DNA from: Myxococcales bacterium
Lineage (GTDB): Bacteria; Myxococcota_A; Polyangia; Palsa-1104; SHYY01
Assembly: GCA_009692555.1 (NCBI GenBank)
Contig: SHYY01000037.1
Span: 1-38,581, forward strand
Length of the DNA stretch: 38,581 nucleotides
Reading direction: 5' to 3'
In this document: piece by piece, positions 1 through 7,196 of the stretch
Layout of the letters: each line of letters begins with the position of its first letter
Position numbering within the stretch: the stretch's first letter is position 1
Notes under the pieces: model-generated
What the model was told of the DNA's origin: nothing
Database searches by the model: none
What the model saw: the letters and a program-made list of their open reading frames with translations, nothing else
Made by a program: the position numbers and the translations under genes

Positions 1-131
1 GCCGCACGGTTGAGCTCTTCGGTGAGAAACGAGTTCCCCCTGGGGGCGCTCGTCGCGATCTGCGACGCAAGGGCGAGGAACTCGATGGCGCGGCGATAGA
101 CGTCGAGCTTCTGGTCGGCCAGCAGGGGCAT
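1..131 (-). CDS. Four-helix-bundle (S23/IVS-type) protein, partial
   Basis: Only the first 43 codons lie in the window; the gene runs off the left edge. Translation from the ATG at 131 reads MPLLADQKLDVYRRAIEFLA and continues with ALASQIATSAPRGNSFLTEE. The motif KLDVYR.AIEF followed by a short helix is typical of the small four-helix-bundle proteins named after 23S rRNA intervening-sequence proteins, whose biochemical role is unclear. A purine-rich AAAGGAGG directly abuts the ATG, so the spacing is very short. The family is usually about 110-130 residues, so about two thirds is missing. Function cannot be inferred from the context. Confidence 0.7.
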   Translation of the reverse strand, partial: MPLLADQKLDVYRRAIEFLALASQIATSAPRGNSFLTEELNRA

Positions 132-213
132 CCTCCTTTGAGGCCAGGGGGGTCGGTTGGCAGGAGGCGTTTGTTGCGGGAGGAAGTTCGATTGCCGTCG
201 CTGCGGACGGGAC

Positions 214-243
214 GACTACGACTACGACTACGACTACGACTAC
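214..243. repeat. Hexanucleotide microsatellite (GACTAC)5
   Basis: Five perfect head-to-tail copies of GACTAC lie in the non-coding stretch between the partial gene on the left and the beta-barrel gene on the right. Such a tract is prone to slippage and could change the spacing of upstream control elements. The rest of 132-324 shows one short hairpin (300-315, CCGGTC/GACCGG) just before the next start codon and nothing else I recognise. Confidence 0.9.
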
Positions 244-324
244 GTGACGAGCAAGAGCCAGCAAGAGGGCCCCCTCCGCTGTTAAGCACCCGGATCGCGC
301 CGGTCCGTTGACCGGAGCGCGGCC

Positions 325-3090
325 TTGCCTGTAGGCTCCGGCGCAGTGCGGGTCCGTCTCGAGCGCAGCCGTGGCGCAGTGGTCGCCCTCGGGCTGCTGC
401 TGCCGTCGCTGGTGGCCGCCGCGCGACCGACCTGCGCGCTCGACGTGGCGATCGATCCCGCGCAGGGAACGGCCCGGGGCAGGGTGGTGCTGGAGATCGA
501 GAACACCAGCGGGGCGGCGCTGGGCGCGGTCGAGCTGTGGCGCTTCCCGGGGCGGCTCGAGCGGCGGTCGCCGGTGCTCAACGACTACAATTTCTATCGC
601 ATCTACCCGCGCAGCTTCAGTCCGGGAGGGATGCGGGTGGCGGCGGTCACCGTCGATGGAGTGGCGGTGGTTCCGACGGTGATGGATGCCGTGCCGGCGG
701 GTGCAGGGACGATCCTCTCGCTGCCGCTGGCGGCGCCCCTCGCGCCCGGGGGACGGGTGCGGATCGAGGCGTCGTTCGACACCGTGATCCCAAGGCGCTA
801 CGGAGCCTTCGGCTGCTACGACGGAGCCTGCACGCTGGCGGGGGGCTTCTACCCGATGCCGGTGGCGCTCGGACCGGGCGGCTACGACCGCGGCGCGCCG
901 CCGGCGCGCAGCGACTTTTCGGTGACGGTGCGGGCGCCTCCCGGGGCCGACGTGATCGTCGGTGGCGTGACCGCGGGCGCGGGGCCGGTGGTGCTGGAGG
1001 ACGCACCGTACGCCCTGGTCACCGTCGAGCGGGGCCTGCGCGAGCGGACGCTCTCGCATCGCGGAGTGACGGTGCATTTCTTCGGGCACCACCTTGCGCA
1101 GTCGCCGCCGCTGCCGCCCGGCAAGGGGGCTCCCTACCTCGACGAGGATCGCGCGGCGCTGGTGCTGGCGGAGGCGCGCGAGGCGATCGAGCTGCTGCAC
1201 GAGATCGGGCTCCTGCCCGTGGACGGGACGCAGCTCACGCTGGTCGAGGCGCCGCTCCGGATGGAGCTGGCCGAGGCGCACGGCGACATGGTGCTGGTCT
1301 CGGACCAGATCTTCCGGATCCTGCCATTGGACCGTTTTCGTAAATTTCATGGATTCCAGCTGATCCGGGGAATCTATGGAGCGCTCTTCGAGCGGCGGCT
1401 GCGCGGGCGCGAGCGCGGCGACGATATCGGCTGGTCGCCCGACGTGGGCGCGTCGTTCCTGGTCGACCTGTTCACGCTGCGGGTCTACCAGCGGGCAGAG
1501 TTCGCACAGGACGTGCTGAAGTGGGTCAGCTTCATCCCGCAGATCGACCGGATCCTCTACGCGCCCCAGATCCCGTTCGCCAGCGCCTACTTCAACACCC
1601 TCGACGATCCCGACCCGACGCGCGATGACGTGATGCGCTTCGCGCACCTGCGGCCGCGGGGCAAGACGATCTACGAGAAGCTGCGCGATCGACTGGGCGA
1701 TCCGGGGACGGCGCGGGTGATGCGCGCGCTGTGGGCAGGGGTGCCGGTGCGCGAGGCGGCGGGTGCAGAGGCAGGGTCGGACCTGGGTGAGTTCTTCGGG
1801 CAGTGGCTCGGGCCGTACCCGGAGGTGGACTACCGGTACGAAGTGCTGGGGAGCGAGCGGCGCGGCGGCCGGTGGCACCATCGGATCCGCCTGTTCAAGC
1901 GCGGGAAGAGCCCGCCGGTCGAGCCGGTGGAGCTGCGGGTGACCGAGTGGGGCGGCGTTCGTCACGACCTGATCTGGGACGGGCAGGGCCGGGAGAGGGT
2001 GCTCACCGTCGAGACCGCGCGCGGGGTGCAGTCCATCGAGCTCGATCCGCGCGGCCGGCTGCAGGAGCGGATGGCGGGCGCCGAGGAGGACCTGCGCTTC
2101 GATAACCGGCGCCCGGCGCGGCTCAAGTTCATCTACAACAACTTCGGCGCGCTGCTCAATGTCGGCGAGCTCGCGTTCTTCCAGAACCTGAAGCTCGACC
2201 TCTCGCTCGACTTCACGCTCAACCGGATCCTCGACGTCAAGAACGGGACGCGCTTCGTGCTGTTCCGCTCGCAGAGCACCCAGATCGGCCTTTCGGGGAG
2301 CTACGCGCGCCACTTCGGGCGGATGATCACCCCGGCGCGGCTGAGCTCGGGCGCTTCGGTGAGCACGACGCTCTCGCGGCTGGAGCCGACCTTCGGGCGG
2401 GTAGGCGAGCCGTCGCTGCCGACGACCCGGATCACGGTGGGAACGGGGGTGGGTTACGACGATCGGATCTACGCGTGGGAGCCGCTCTTGGCGACCAGCT
2501 TCGGGCTGTCGGCGAGCTACACGCTGACGGTGGAGGACGCCGGGCGGGCGCGGCAGCAGGCGACGTTCTCGGCGAGCGCGCAGCGGATCCAGCCGCTGGC
2601 CGACGGGCACGGGCTGGCGTTCGAGGGGGGCGCGGCGGTGACGGTGGGCGATCTCGGGGTGCCGTCGCAGATGCTGTCGGCGGGGGCGCCGGGCTGGCTG
2701 CGTGGGTATGGCGTGGACGAGCTGCTCGGGCGGCTCCGGGTGGCGGCGCGGGCGGAGTATCGCCACGTGTTCGTCCACGACCTGAACTGGAATCTGCTGC
2801 ACACGCTGTTTGTGCACGGGATCTCGGGCGGGCTGTTCGTCGAGGCGGCGATGATCTCGCCGTGCGAGGGCTATGGGGTCGGGACAAAGGACCTGTTCGC
2901 AGATGTGGGGTACTCGTTGCGGATCATCGAGGACTGGTTCGGCGTGGGCCAGACGGTTTTCAATATCGATGTGGCGGTGCCGCTGGTGAGGCGAACGCGC
3001 AGCTGCTTCCCGGTGCCGGGGGAGTCGCCGCGCGAGCCGAGCACGCGGACGCCGCTCGGTTTTTTTGTTTACTACGGGCCGATCTGGTAG
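325..3090 (+). CDS. Exported M1-peptidase-like / outer-membrane beta-barrel fusion protein
   Basis: 921 residues. A hydrophobic stretch near residues 18-35 looks like a signal peptide. Residues ~40-250 resemble the N-terminal beta domain of M1 (gluzincin) aminopeptidases, and ~270-500 resemble the helical catalytic region, but no HExxH zinc motif is present; the matching helix reads KFHGFQLIRGIYGALF. Activity as a zinc peptidase is therefore unlikely. From ~610 to the end the sequence alternates amphipathic strands, as in Omp85/surface-antigen barrels, and ends in YYGPIW, the aromatic terminus expected for assembly by the Bam complex. The start is a TTG at 325 with GGAGCG upstream; an in-frame GTG at 346 also keeps the signal peptide. 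Inference: an outer-membrane protein with a periplasmic pseudo-peptidase module. Confidence is high that the gene is real and moderate on the fold. Confidence 0.75.
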   Translation: MPVGSGAVRVRLERSRGAVVALGLLLPSLVAAARPTCALDVAIDPAQGTARGRVVLEIENTSGAALGAVELWRFPGRLERRSPVLNDYNFYRIYPRSFSPGGMRVAAVTVDGVAVVPTVMDAVPAGAGTILSLPLAAPLAPGGRVRIEASFDTVIPRRYGAFGCYDGACTLAGGFYPMPVALGPGGYDRGAPPARSDFSVTVRAPPGADVIVGGVTAGAGPVVLEDAPYALVTVERGLRERTLSHRGVTVHFFGHHLAQSPPLPPGKGAPYLDEDRAALVLAEAREAIELLHEIGLLPVDGTQLTLVEAPLRMELAEAHGDMVLVSDQIFRILPLDRFRKFHGFQLIRGIYGALFERRLRGRERGDDIGWSPDVGASFLVDLFTLRVYQRAEFAQDVLKWVSFIPQIDRILYAPQIPFASAYFNTLDDPDPTRDDVMRFAHLRPRGKTIYEKLRDRLGDPGTARVMRALWAGVPVREAAGAEAGSDLGEFFGQWLGPYPEVDYRYEVLGSERRGGRWHHRIRLFKRGKSPPVEPVELRVTEWGGVRHDLIWDGQGRERVLTVETARGVQSIELDPRGRLQERMAGAEEDLRFDNRRPARLKFIYNNFGALLNVGELAFFQNLKLDLSLDFTLNRILDVKNGTRFVLFRSQSTQIGLSGSYARHFGRMITPARLSSGASVSTTLSRLEPTFGRVGEPSLPTTRITVGTGVGYDDRIYAWEPLLATSFGLSASYTLTVEDAGRARQQATFSASAQRIQPLADGHGLAFEGGAAVTVGDLGVPSQMLSAGAPGWLRGYGVDELLGRLRVAARAEYRHVFVHDLNWNLLHTLFVHGISGGLFVEAAMISPCEGYGVGTKDLFADVGYSLRIIEDWFGVGQTVFNIDVAVPLVRRTRSCFPVPGESPREPSTRTPLGFFVYYGPIW

Positions 3091-3144
3091 TTGATTCAGC
3101 TAGTTGGCATGAAACGTGGCGCCCATTTTCCATCCCCCACGGCA

Positions 3145-3157
3145 GGACAATTTGTCC
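3145..3157. promoter_or_regulatory. Perfect 6+1+6 dyad, possible operator
   Basis: GGACAA-T-TTGTCC is a perfect inverted repeat in the gap after the beta-barrel gene, six bases before the inverted copy of the 3164-3351 repeat core. It has no T-tract, so it is not an obvious terminator. A protein-binding site is possible but unproven. Confidence 0.3.
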
Positions 3158-3163
3158 GATAAG

Positions 3164-3351
3164 GTCCGTTATGTAAACTTCGCCGCTTGGGAGTTCGAGG
3201 GAGTTGATACTTGAGTTCACCTGATTGGCGAAGTTTACATAACGGACGGTTGGGTGAGACTGCGAGGTTGGCGAAGTTTACATAACGGACGGCTGGGTGA
3301 ACTGCGAGGTTGGCGAAGTTTACATAACGGACGGCTGGGTGAACTGCGAGG
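3164..3351. repeat. Inverted copy plus three tandem 42-43 bp direct repeats
   Basis: Three near-identical units begin at 3225, 3268 and 3310 (43, 42 and 42 bp). Each carries the core AAGTTTACATAACGGAC. A fourth copy of a 21-nt core lies upstream in opposite orientation at 3164-3184. The core contains the partial dyad GTT-N5-AAC. The units abut without spacers of varied sequence, so this is not a CRISPR array. The patch fills most of the 341-bp gap between the barrel gene and the small lipoprotein. From 3352 to 3431 the plus strand is strongly G/T-rich. Candidates are a multi-operator site or a remnant of mobile-element ends; which one cannot be told from the sequence. Confidence 0.85.
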
Positions 3352-3431
3352 TTGGGGTGCGGGCCTTGGCTTGGTGGTGGATTCGGTTGGCGTTTGGGTT
3401 GGTTTGGCGGAACTTGGGGTAGATTTGGGTC

Positions 3432-3878
3432 GTGCGGTGGATCGCTCTTGGATTGGTGGTCGCCCTTCTGGGGTGTCGGCGGGATGGTGCCACATCTCAG
3501 GGGGCTGACGATGGCCCGGCACCGGCTGCGTTCGCCGAGGTGAGCTTCGATGAGCTGTATCCGCTTTTTCTGCTCCGCAAGATTGCGCCCGGGCCCAAGG
3601 CCGCGATGTGGCGGCGTTACCAGTATAAGTGGGTGCGCTGGACCGGGGTGCTGAGCTCGTTCACAGCCAACGGCGCGACCTTCAAGCATTTGCCGTCGAC
3701 CGGCACGTTCGATGTCTCGTTGCAGATGGAGCCGGCGGCCAGGACGGCGCTGCGGCGCTACAGGCTGGGCGACCGGGTCACCTACGTTGGCAGGCTGCTG
3801 CGGTACGAGGATGTCTTCCGGACGTTTTACCTGACGCACGGTGACGTGCTGCCGGCGCCCGATCGGGCCTCGCAGTGA
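3432..3878 (+). CDS. Small lipoprotein with OB-fold-like domain
   Basis: 148 residues from a GTG start. The N-terminus MRWIALGLVVALLGCRRDG is a lipoprotein signal with lipobox LLGC, so Cys15 is the probable lipidation site. After a short linker, residues ~35-140 include FDELYPLFLLRKIAPGPK, then VRWTGVLSSF and GDRVTYVGRLLRY. This beta-rich pattern resembles the tRNA_anti-like OB-fold domain found in small bacterial exported proteins; that assignment is by resemblance only. It lies alone between the repeat patch and tRNA-Arg. Role unknown. Confidence 0.6.
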   Translation: MRWIALGLVVALLGCRRDGATSQGADDGPAPAAFAEVSFDELYPLFLLRKIAPGPKAAMWRRYQYKWVRWTGVLSSFTANGATFKHLPSTGTFDVSLQMEPAARTALRRYRLGDRVTYVGRLLRYEDVFRTFYLTHGDVLPAPDRASQ

Positions 3879-3880
3879 GC

Positions 3881-3910
3881 TTGCGCCGGCGGCCGCGCTT
3901 GCCCTAGACT
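3881..3910 (+). promoter_or_regulatory. Probable sigma-70-type promoter of tRNA-Arg
   Basis: TTGCGC (3881-3886) and TAGACT (3905-3910) are separated by 18 bp and end 13 bp before the tRNA 5' end, the usual geometry for a tRNA promoter. The boxes are imperfect. Confidence 0.4.
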
Positions 3911-3923
3911 GCGCGCTGACCCC

Positions 3924-3997
3924 GACCCCATAGCTCAGCTGGATAGAGCAGCTGTTTCCTAAACAGCAGGCCGCCTGTTCGAGTCAGGCTGGGGTCA
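3924..3997 (+). tRNA. tRNA-Arg (anticodon CCU)
   Basis: The full cloverleaf is visible. The acceptor GACCCCA/TGGGGTC is perfect (3924-3930 with 3990-3996), the D stem is GCTC/GAGC, the anticodon stem is GCTGT/ACAGC with loop TTCCTAA, and the T arm is GCCTG-TTCGAGT-CAGGC. The anticodon CCT at 3958-3960 reads AGG. The discriminator is A3997; the next bases are CCG, so the CCA end is not encoded. Confidence 0.95.
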
Positions 3998-4007
3998 CCG
4001 ACGGTGA

Positions 4008-4538
4008 TCAGTAGGTGATCAGCGATTCGATCGTCCGGTCGCCGAGGCGGGCGCGGCCGGCGAGGAAGGCGAGTTCGATCACGAAGGCGTACCCGGCGAC
4101 CTGGCCCTGCTGGCGCTCGATCAGGCGGGCGGTGGCGGAGGCGGTGCCGCCGGTGGCGAGCAGGTCGTCGATGATCACGCAGCGCGCCCCGGTGACGGCG
4201 TCCTCGTGCATCTCGAGGGTGTCGGTGCCGTACTCGAGGCTGTAGGTCTCGCGGATGGCGCGCCACGGGAGCTTGCCGGGCTTGCGGACCAGCGCCAGGC
4301 CGACGCCGAGGCGCTCCGCGAGCGCGGCGCCGAAGATGAATCCGCGCGACTCGATGCCGACGAGCTTGGTCGGCGCGAGCGGCGCGATCCGCTCGGCGAG
4401 GAGGTCGGTGACGAGGCGGAACGCTTCGCCGTCGCCGCACAGCGGGGTGATGTCCTTGAACAGGATCCCGGGTTTCGGGAAGTCGGGGACGTCGCGGATG
4501 CGGGCGATCAGGCGGGCGATGCGGGGGTCGTTTTCCAT
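4008..4538 (-). CDS. apt: Adenine phosphoribosyltransferase
   Basis: Converts adenine and PRPP to AMP and diphosphate in cytoplasmic purine salvage. 176 residues, the normal length. The start region MENDPRIARLIARIRDVPDF matches the family N-terminus, followed by PKPGILFKDITPL. The PRPP-binding loop VIIDDLLATGGTA is at residues 121-133, and ESRGFIFGAALA carries the adenine/flexible-loop region. The gene ends 10 bp from the convergent tRNA-Arg. It lies 180 bp downstream of the LysM/M23 gene on the same strand, separated by a duplicated hairpin unit, so co-transcription with surE-pcm is uncertain. Confidence 0.95.
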   Translation of the reverse strand: MENDPRIARLIARIRDVPDFPKPGILFKDITPLCGDGEAFRLVTDLLAERIAPLAPTKLVGIESRGFIFGAALAERLGVGLALVRKPGKLPWRAIRETYSLEYGTDTLEMHEDAVTGARCVIIDDLLATGGTASATARLIERQQGQVAGYAFVIELAFLAGRARLGDRTIESLITY

Positions 4539-4626
4539 GGCTTCTCCGTCGAGGATGTCAGCGTGGCAAGTGGCGCGTGAGCGACGCCGGGCTCTGCCTG
4601 GCGGTGCTCTTCGCGGAGGGTCAAAG

Positions 4627-4648
4627 GGACCCTCTCAGGGTCCTTTTT
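4627..4648 (+). terminator. Intrinsic-terminator-like hairpin, copy 1
   Basis: Stem GGACCCT (4627-4633), loop CTC, stem AGGGTCC (4637-4643), then TTTTT. The T-tract polarity suits plus-strand transcription. On the minus strand the stem is followed only by CTTTG, so it may work weakly for the gene that actually reads through it. Confidence 0.55.
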
Positions 4649-4709
4649 GCAAGTGGCGCGTGAGCGACGCCAGGCTCTGCCTGGCGGTGCTCTTCGCAGG
4701 GGGTCAAAG

Positions 4710-4731
4710 GGACCCTCTCAGGGTCCTTTTT
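4710..4731 (+). terminator. Intrinsic-terminator-like hairpin, copy 2, overlapping a stop codon
   Basis: The same hairpin as in copy 1: GGACCCT (4710-4716), CTC, AGGGTCC (4720-4726), TTTTT. On the minus strand the TGA stop of the LysM/M23 gene (4718-4720) sits at the loop. Confidence 0.5.
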
Positions 4732-5413
4732 GCAAGTAGAGCTCGGGGTCGCGTGGCACATCGCCGTCGCGGACCTCGAAGTGGAGGTGCGGTGCGGTGG
4801 TGCGACCGCTGTGGCCGGAGAGCGAGATCACCTCGCCGCGCGCGACGGGCGTGCCCTCGACGACCAGCAGCGTCGAGTTGTGGGCGTAGATGGTCGTGAG
4901 GCCGTTCTCGTGGCGGAGCATGACCAGGTTGCCGTAGCCGCGCAGCCCTCCCCCGGCGTAGAGCACCCGGCCGGCCGCGGCGGCGCGCACCTCGGTGCCG
5001 TCGGCGACCATCAGATCGATGCCCTGATGCGGCTTGCCCTCGCGGAGGCCAAAACGCGACGAGATCGCAGCGTGCACAGGCCACGACAGCGGCGCCTCGC
5101 CCTCATCGGTGACGACACCCAGGGGCGCAGGCTTCGGCCCGAGGGTGACGGGCTCCCGGCGGGGGTGCGGACCGGTTGTGGCGCGCACGCGGAGATCGCC
5201 TCCCATCGGGATGTAGAGCAGCTCCCCTTCCTGGATCCGGTCGGGGTCGGCGAGCGCGTTGGCCTCGGCGAGATCATCCTGCGGGATATGGTAGCGCGCG
5301 GCGATGCCGCCGAGGGTCTCGCCGGCGGCGACGCGGTGCCAGCGCCACCCCTTCGCCTCGTCGCGCGCGCGGAGACAGCCGGCCCCGGCGAGGCCGAGCG
5401 CGAGCACCGCCAT
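4718..5413 (-). CDS. LysM / M23 metallopeptidase lipoprotein (NlpD-like)
   Basis: 231 residues from the ATG at 5413. A hydrophobic N-terminus ends AGAGC, a weak lipobox at Cys13. A LysM peptidoglycan-binding domain spans ~26-69 (HRVAAGETLGGIAARYHIP). The M23 (lysostaphin-type) domain spans ~108-228 with zinc motifs HxxxD (H129, D133) and HLH (H209, H211), all present, so hydrolase activity is possible; NlpD-type activators usually lack some of these. An earlier in-frame ATG at 5503 would overlap pcm by 31 bp and add 30 residues encoded mostly by a dispersed repeat. I prefer 5413, although the longer form would supply a positive n-region. The order surE-pcm-nlpD is a known proteobacterial arrangement. 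Confidence 0.85.
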   Translation of the reverse strand: MAVLALGLAGAGCLRARDEAKGWRWHRVAAGETLGGIAARYHIPQDDLAEANALADPDRIQEGELLYIPMGGDLRVRATTGPHPRREPVTLGPKPAPLGVVTDEGEAPLSWPVHAAISSRFGLREGKPHQGIDLMVADGTEVRAAAAGRVLYAGGGLRGYGNLVMLRHENGLTTIYAHNSTLLVVEGTPVARGEVISLSGHSGRTTAPHLHFEVRDGDVPRDPELYLQKGP

Positions 5414-5420
5414 GCCTATT

Positions 5421-5474
5421 CCCCGAAGGCCCAGGGGACGCTGTGGAGCCGCCTGCGGCGGGCCCGTGAGGATC
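5421..5474 (-). repeat. Dispersed hairpin element, copy A
   Basis: About 54 bp, closely matching copy B at 6144-6197 and partly matching copy C at 36954-36995. The outer stem pairs GGCCC with GGGCC around an inner GCCGC-CT-GCGGC hairpin. It sits from the pcm stop codon to just before the start of the M23 gene. Confidence 0.75.
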
Positions 5475-6141
5475 AGGCGCGCGCAGGCCCCGCGCCGCCC
5501 CATCCGAACCTGCCGACGAGATCGACGAACGTGCAGCCGCTGTCCCAGGCGACGGTGAAGCGCTCTCCGGCGCGCGTGATGCGGGCGAGGCGCTGCAGCT
5601 CGCGGGGGCCGACCGGGATGACCAGGCGCCCGCCCTCGGCGAGCTGATCGATCAGCAGCGCGGGGATGCTCGGGGCACCGGCAGCGACGAGGATGGCGTC
5701 GAACTGCGCGTGCTCCCGCCAGCCGTAGGTGCCATCGAAGGTGGCGACGGCGACGTTCCGGCAGCCGAGCGCCTCGAGGCGGGCCGCAGCGGCGCGCGCG
5801 AGATCCGGGAGGCGCTCGATGGCGTAGACCTCGCGCGCCAGGTCCGAGAGCAGCGCGGTCTGGTAGCCCGATCCGGCGCCGACATCGAGCACCCGCTCGC
5901 TGCCGGAGAGCGCCGCGAGCTCGAGCATCCGGGCGACGATCCAGGGTTGGGAGATGGTCTGTCCGAGGCCGATCGGGAGGGGGGTGTCGTCGTAGGCCCG
6001 CTCGCGCCGCGCCTCGTCGACGAAGCGCTCCCTGGGAAGGCGCGCCATGGCCGCGAGGACGCGCAGATCGCGGATCCCGCGGCCGCGGAGCTGCTCGTCG
6101 ACCATGCGCTGGCGCGCCGTGCCTGCCTGCGCCGCGGTCAT
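5473..6141 (-). CDS. pcm: Protein-L-isoaspartate O-methyltransferase
   Basis: Uses S-adenosylmethionine to methylate L-isoaspartyl residues in damaged proteins, starting their repair; cytoplasmic. 222 residues. The N-terminal RQRMVDEQLRGRGIRD and PRERFVDE are typical. The GQTISQPWIVARMLEL block and SAM-binding motif VLDVGAGSGYQTALL (residues ~84-98) are intact. The ATG at 6141 overlaps the surE stop by 4 bp; an internal ATG at 6105 (MVDEQLRG) is an equally conventional start. It forms an operon with surE and the M23 gene, the classic stationary-phase survival group. Confidence 0.95.
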   Translation of the reverse strand: MTAAQAGTARQRMVDEQLRGRGIRDLRVLAAMARLPRERFVDEARRERAYDDTPLPIGLGQTISQPWIVARMLELAALSGSERVLDVGAGSGYQTALLSDLAREVYAIERLPDLARAAAARLEALGCRNVAVATFDGTYGWREHAQFDAILVAAGAPSIPALLIDQLAEGGRLVIPVGPRELQRLARITRAGERFTVAWDSGCTFVDLVGRFGWGGAGPARA

Positions 6142-6980
6142 GTCCCCGAGGACCCAGGGGACGCTGTGGTGCCGCCTGCGGTGGGTCGATGAGGCTCAGC
6201 GCGGTTCTGCTCCGTCGCCACCACCGCCTCGAAGCCGTCGAGGCGCCAGCCCGGGAGGCGCTCGAGGAGCCCGGAGTGGGTGAGATCGAGATCGAGCGGC
6301 GTCACCGAGACCACCCCGTCGCCTAGGGCATGCCCGTCGGTGCCTTCCTCGTCCCCGTAGCCGAGCGACGGGCCGCCGATCCAGTAGTAGCTCCGGCCGC
6401 GCAGATCGGCGCGCTCGTCGACGGCGTCGCGGTAGAGGCGGCGCCCGAGGCGGGTCCAGCGATAGCCGCGCGGCACGCCGGGCGGGACGTTGACGTTGAG
6501 GAGCGTGCCCTCGGGGAGCCCCTCGGCGAGGATGGCGCGGGCGAGCGCGTGGGCGAAGGCGGCGGCGGGCGCGAAGTCGGCGCCCGAGCGGTACTCGAGC
6601 GACAGCGCCATCGAGGGGGTGCTGCGGATCGCGGCCTCGACGGCGCAGGCGACGGTGCCCGAGTAGAACACGTCGCTGCCGAGGTTGACCCCGTGGTTGA
6701 TCCCGGAGACCAGCAGCGCCGGCTTGCGCGGCACGAGCTTGAGCAGCCCGATGTAGACGCAGTCGACCGGCGTCCCGTCGACGGAGAACCAGCCGGGGCG
6801 CACCTCCTCGACGCGCAGCGGGCGGTTGAGGGTGAAGGAGTGGCTGGTGGCGGAGCGCTCGCGGTCGGGAGCGACGACCATCACCTCGCCGAGGTCGGCC
6901 ATCCGCTCGGCGAGCGCGTGGAGGCCGCGCGCCTGCACGCCGTCGTCGTTCGCGAGGAGGATGAGCGGCCGCTGTTCCAT
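6138..6980 (-). CDS. surE: 5'/3'-nucleotidase SurE
   Basis: A metal-dependent phosphatase acting on nucleoside monophosphates and short polyphosphates; cytoplasmic. I start it at the ATG at 6980, giving MEQRPLILLANDDGVQARGL, where N11-D12-D13 begin the metal site; the reading frame is open to 7019 but the extra residues are not conserved. PDRERSATSHSFTLNRPLR and SGINHGVNLGSDVFYSGTV are signature blocks. The last ~18 residues (after VATEQ) are encoded by dispersed element copy B, so the C-terminal tail is acquired sequence. First gene of the surE-pcm-M23 operon, downstream of the tRNA-Pro terminator. Confidence 0.95.
   Translation of the reverse strand: MEQRPLILLANDDGVQARGLHALAERMADLGEVMVVAPDRERSATSHSFTLNRPLRVEEVRPGWFSVDGTPVDCVYIGLLKLVPRKPALLVSGINHGVNLGSDVFYSGTVACAVEAAIRSTPSMALSLEYRSGADFAPAAAFAHALARAILAEGLPEGTLLNVNVPPGVPRGYRWTRLGRRLYRDAVDERADLRGRSYYWIGGPSLGYGDEEGTDGHALGDGVVSVTPLDLDLTHSGLLERLPGWRLDGFEAVVATEQNRAEPHRPTAGGTTASPGSSGT
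6144..6197 (-). repeat. Dispersed hairpin element, copy B
   Basis: Matches copy A over about 54 bp. Where A pairs GGCCC/GGGCC, B pairs GACCC (from 6151) with GGGTC (to 6187), a compensatory change that keeps the stem. It lies inside the surE 3' end, directly before the pcm start. Confidence 0.75.
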
Positions 6981-7033
6981 CTCAGATCCCGAGGCTACTC
7001 GCCGGGCGCCAATTTGCAAAAAAAAGCGGTTGC

Positions 7034-7067
7034 AAAAAAATGGCGACGTCGGGGGGGCGACGTCGCC
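7034..7067 (-). terminator. Intrinsic terminator after tRNA-Pro
   Basis: On the minus strand a perfect 9-bp stem GGCGACGTC/GACGTCGCC (7042-7050 with 7059-7067) and an 8-nt C-rich loop are followed by A and a run of T (7034-7040). It lies 12 bp past the tRNA-Pro 3' end and before surE. Confidence 0.85.
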
Positions 7068-7077
7068 GTGCCGTGCA

Positions 7078-7156
<79 letters not shown>

Positions 7157-7196
7157 ATGAGTTGTCGGTCCTTGTCGAAAATCGAAGATGCGTACT

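Larger units (their letters stand above)
4566..4731. repeat. 83-bp tandem duplication spanning the 3' end of the M23 gene
   Basis: Two consecutive copies (4566-4648 and 4649-4731) differ at only a few positions. Each holds two hairpins: a CGCC-rich stem around TCT (perfect 8 bp at 4668-4686 in the second copy) and a GGACCCT/AGGGTCC stem. The rightmost copy includes the last codons and stop of the LysM/M23 gene, so the left copy is an extra, non-translated duplicate of that end. Confidence 0.9.

Noticed and set aside
3225-3351. CRISPR-like tandem repeats
   Set aside because: The units abut with no variable spacers, and no cas gene is present.
3352-3431. G-quadruplex-forming element
   Set aside because: The strand is G/T-rich, but runs are mostly two G; the signal is too weak to list as a feature.
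3096-3839. 247-residue minus-strand open frame across the repeat patch
   Set aside because: It is built from the repeats and the antisense of the lipoprotein gene, with low-complexity Arg/Pro-rich sequence.
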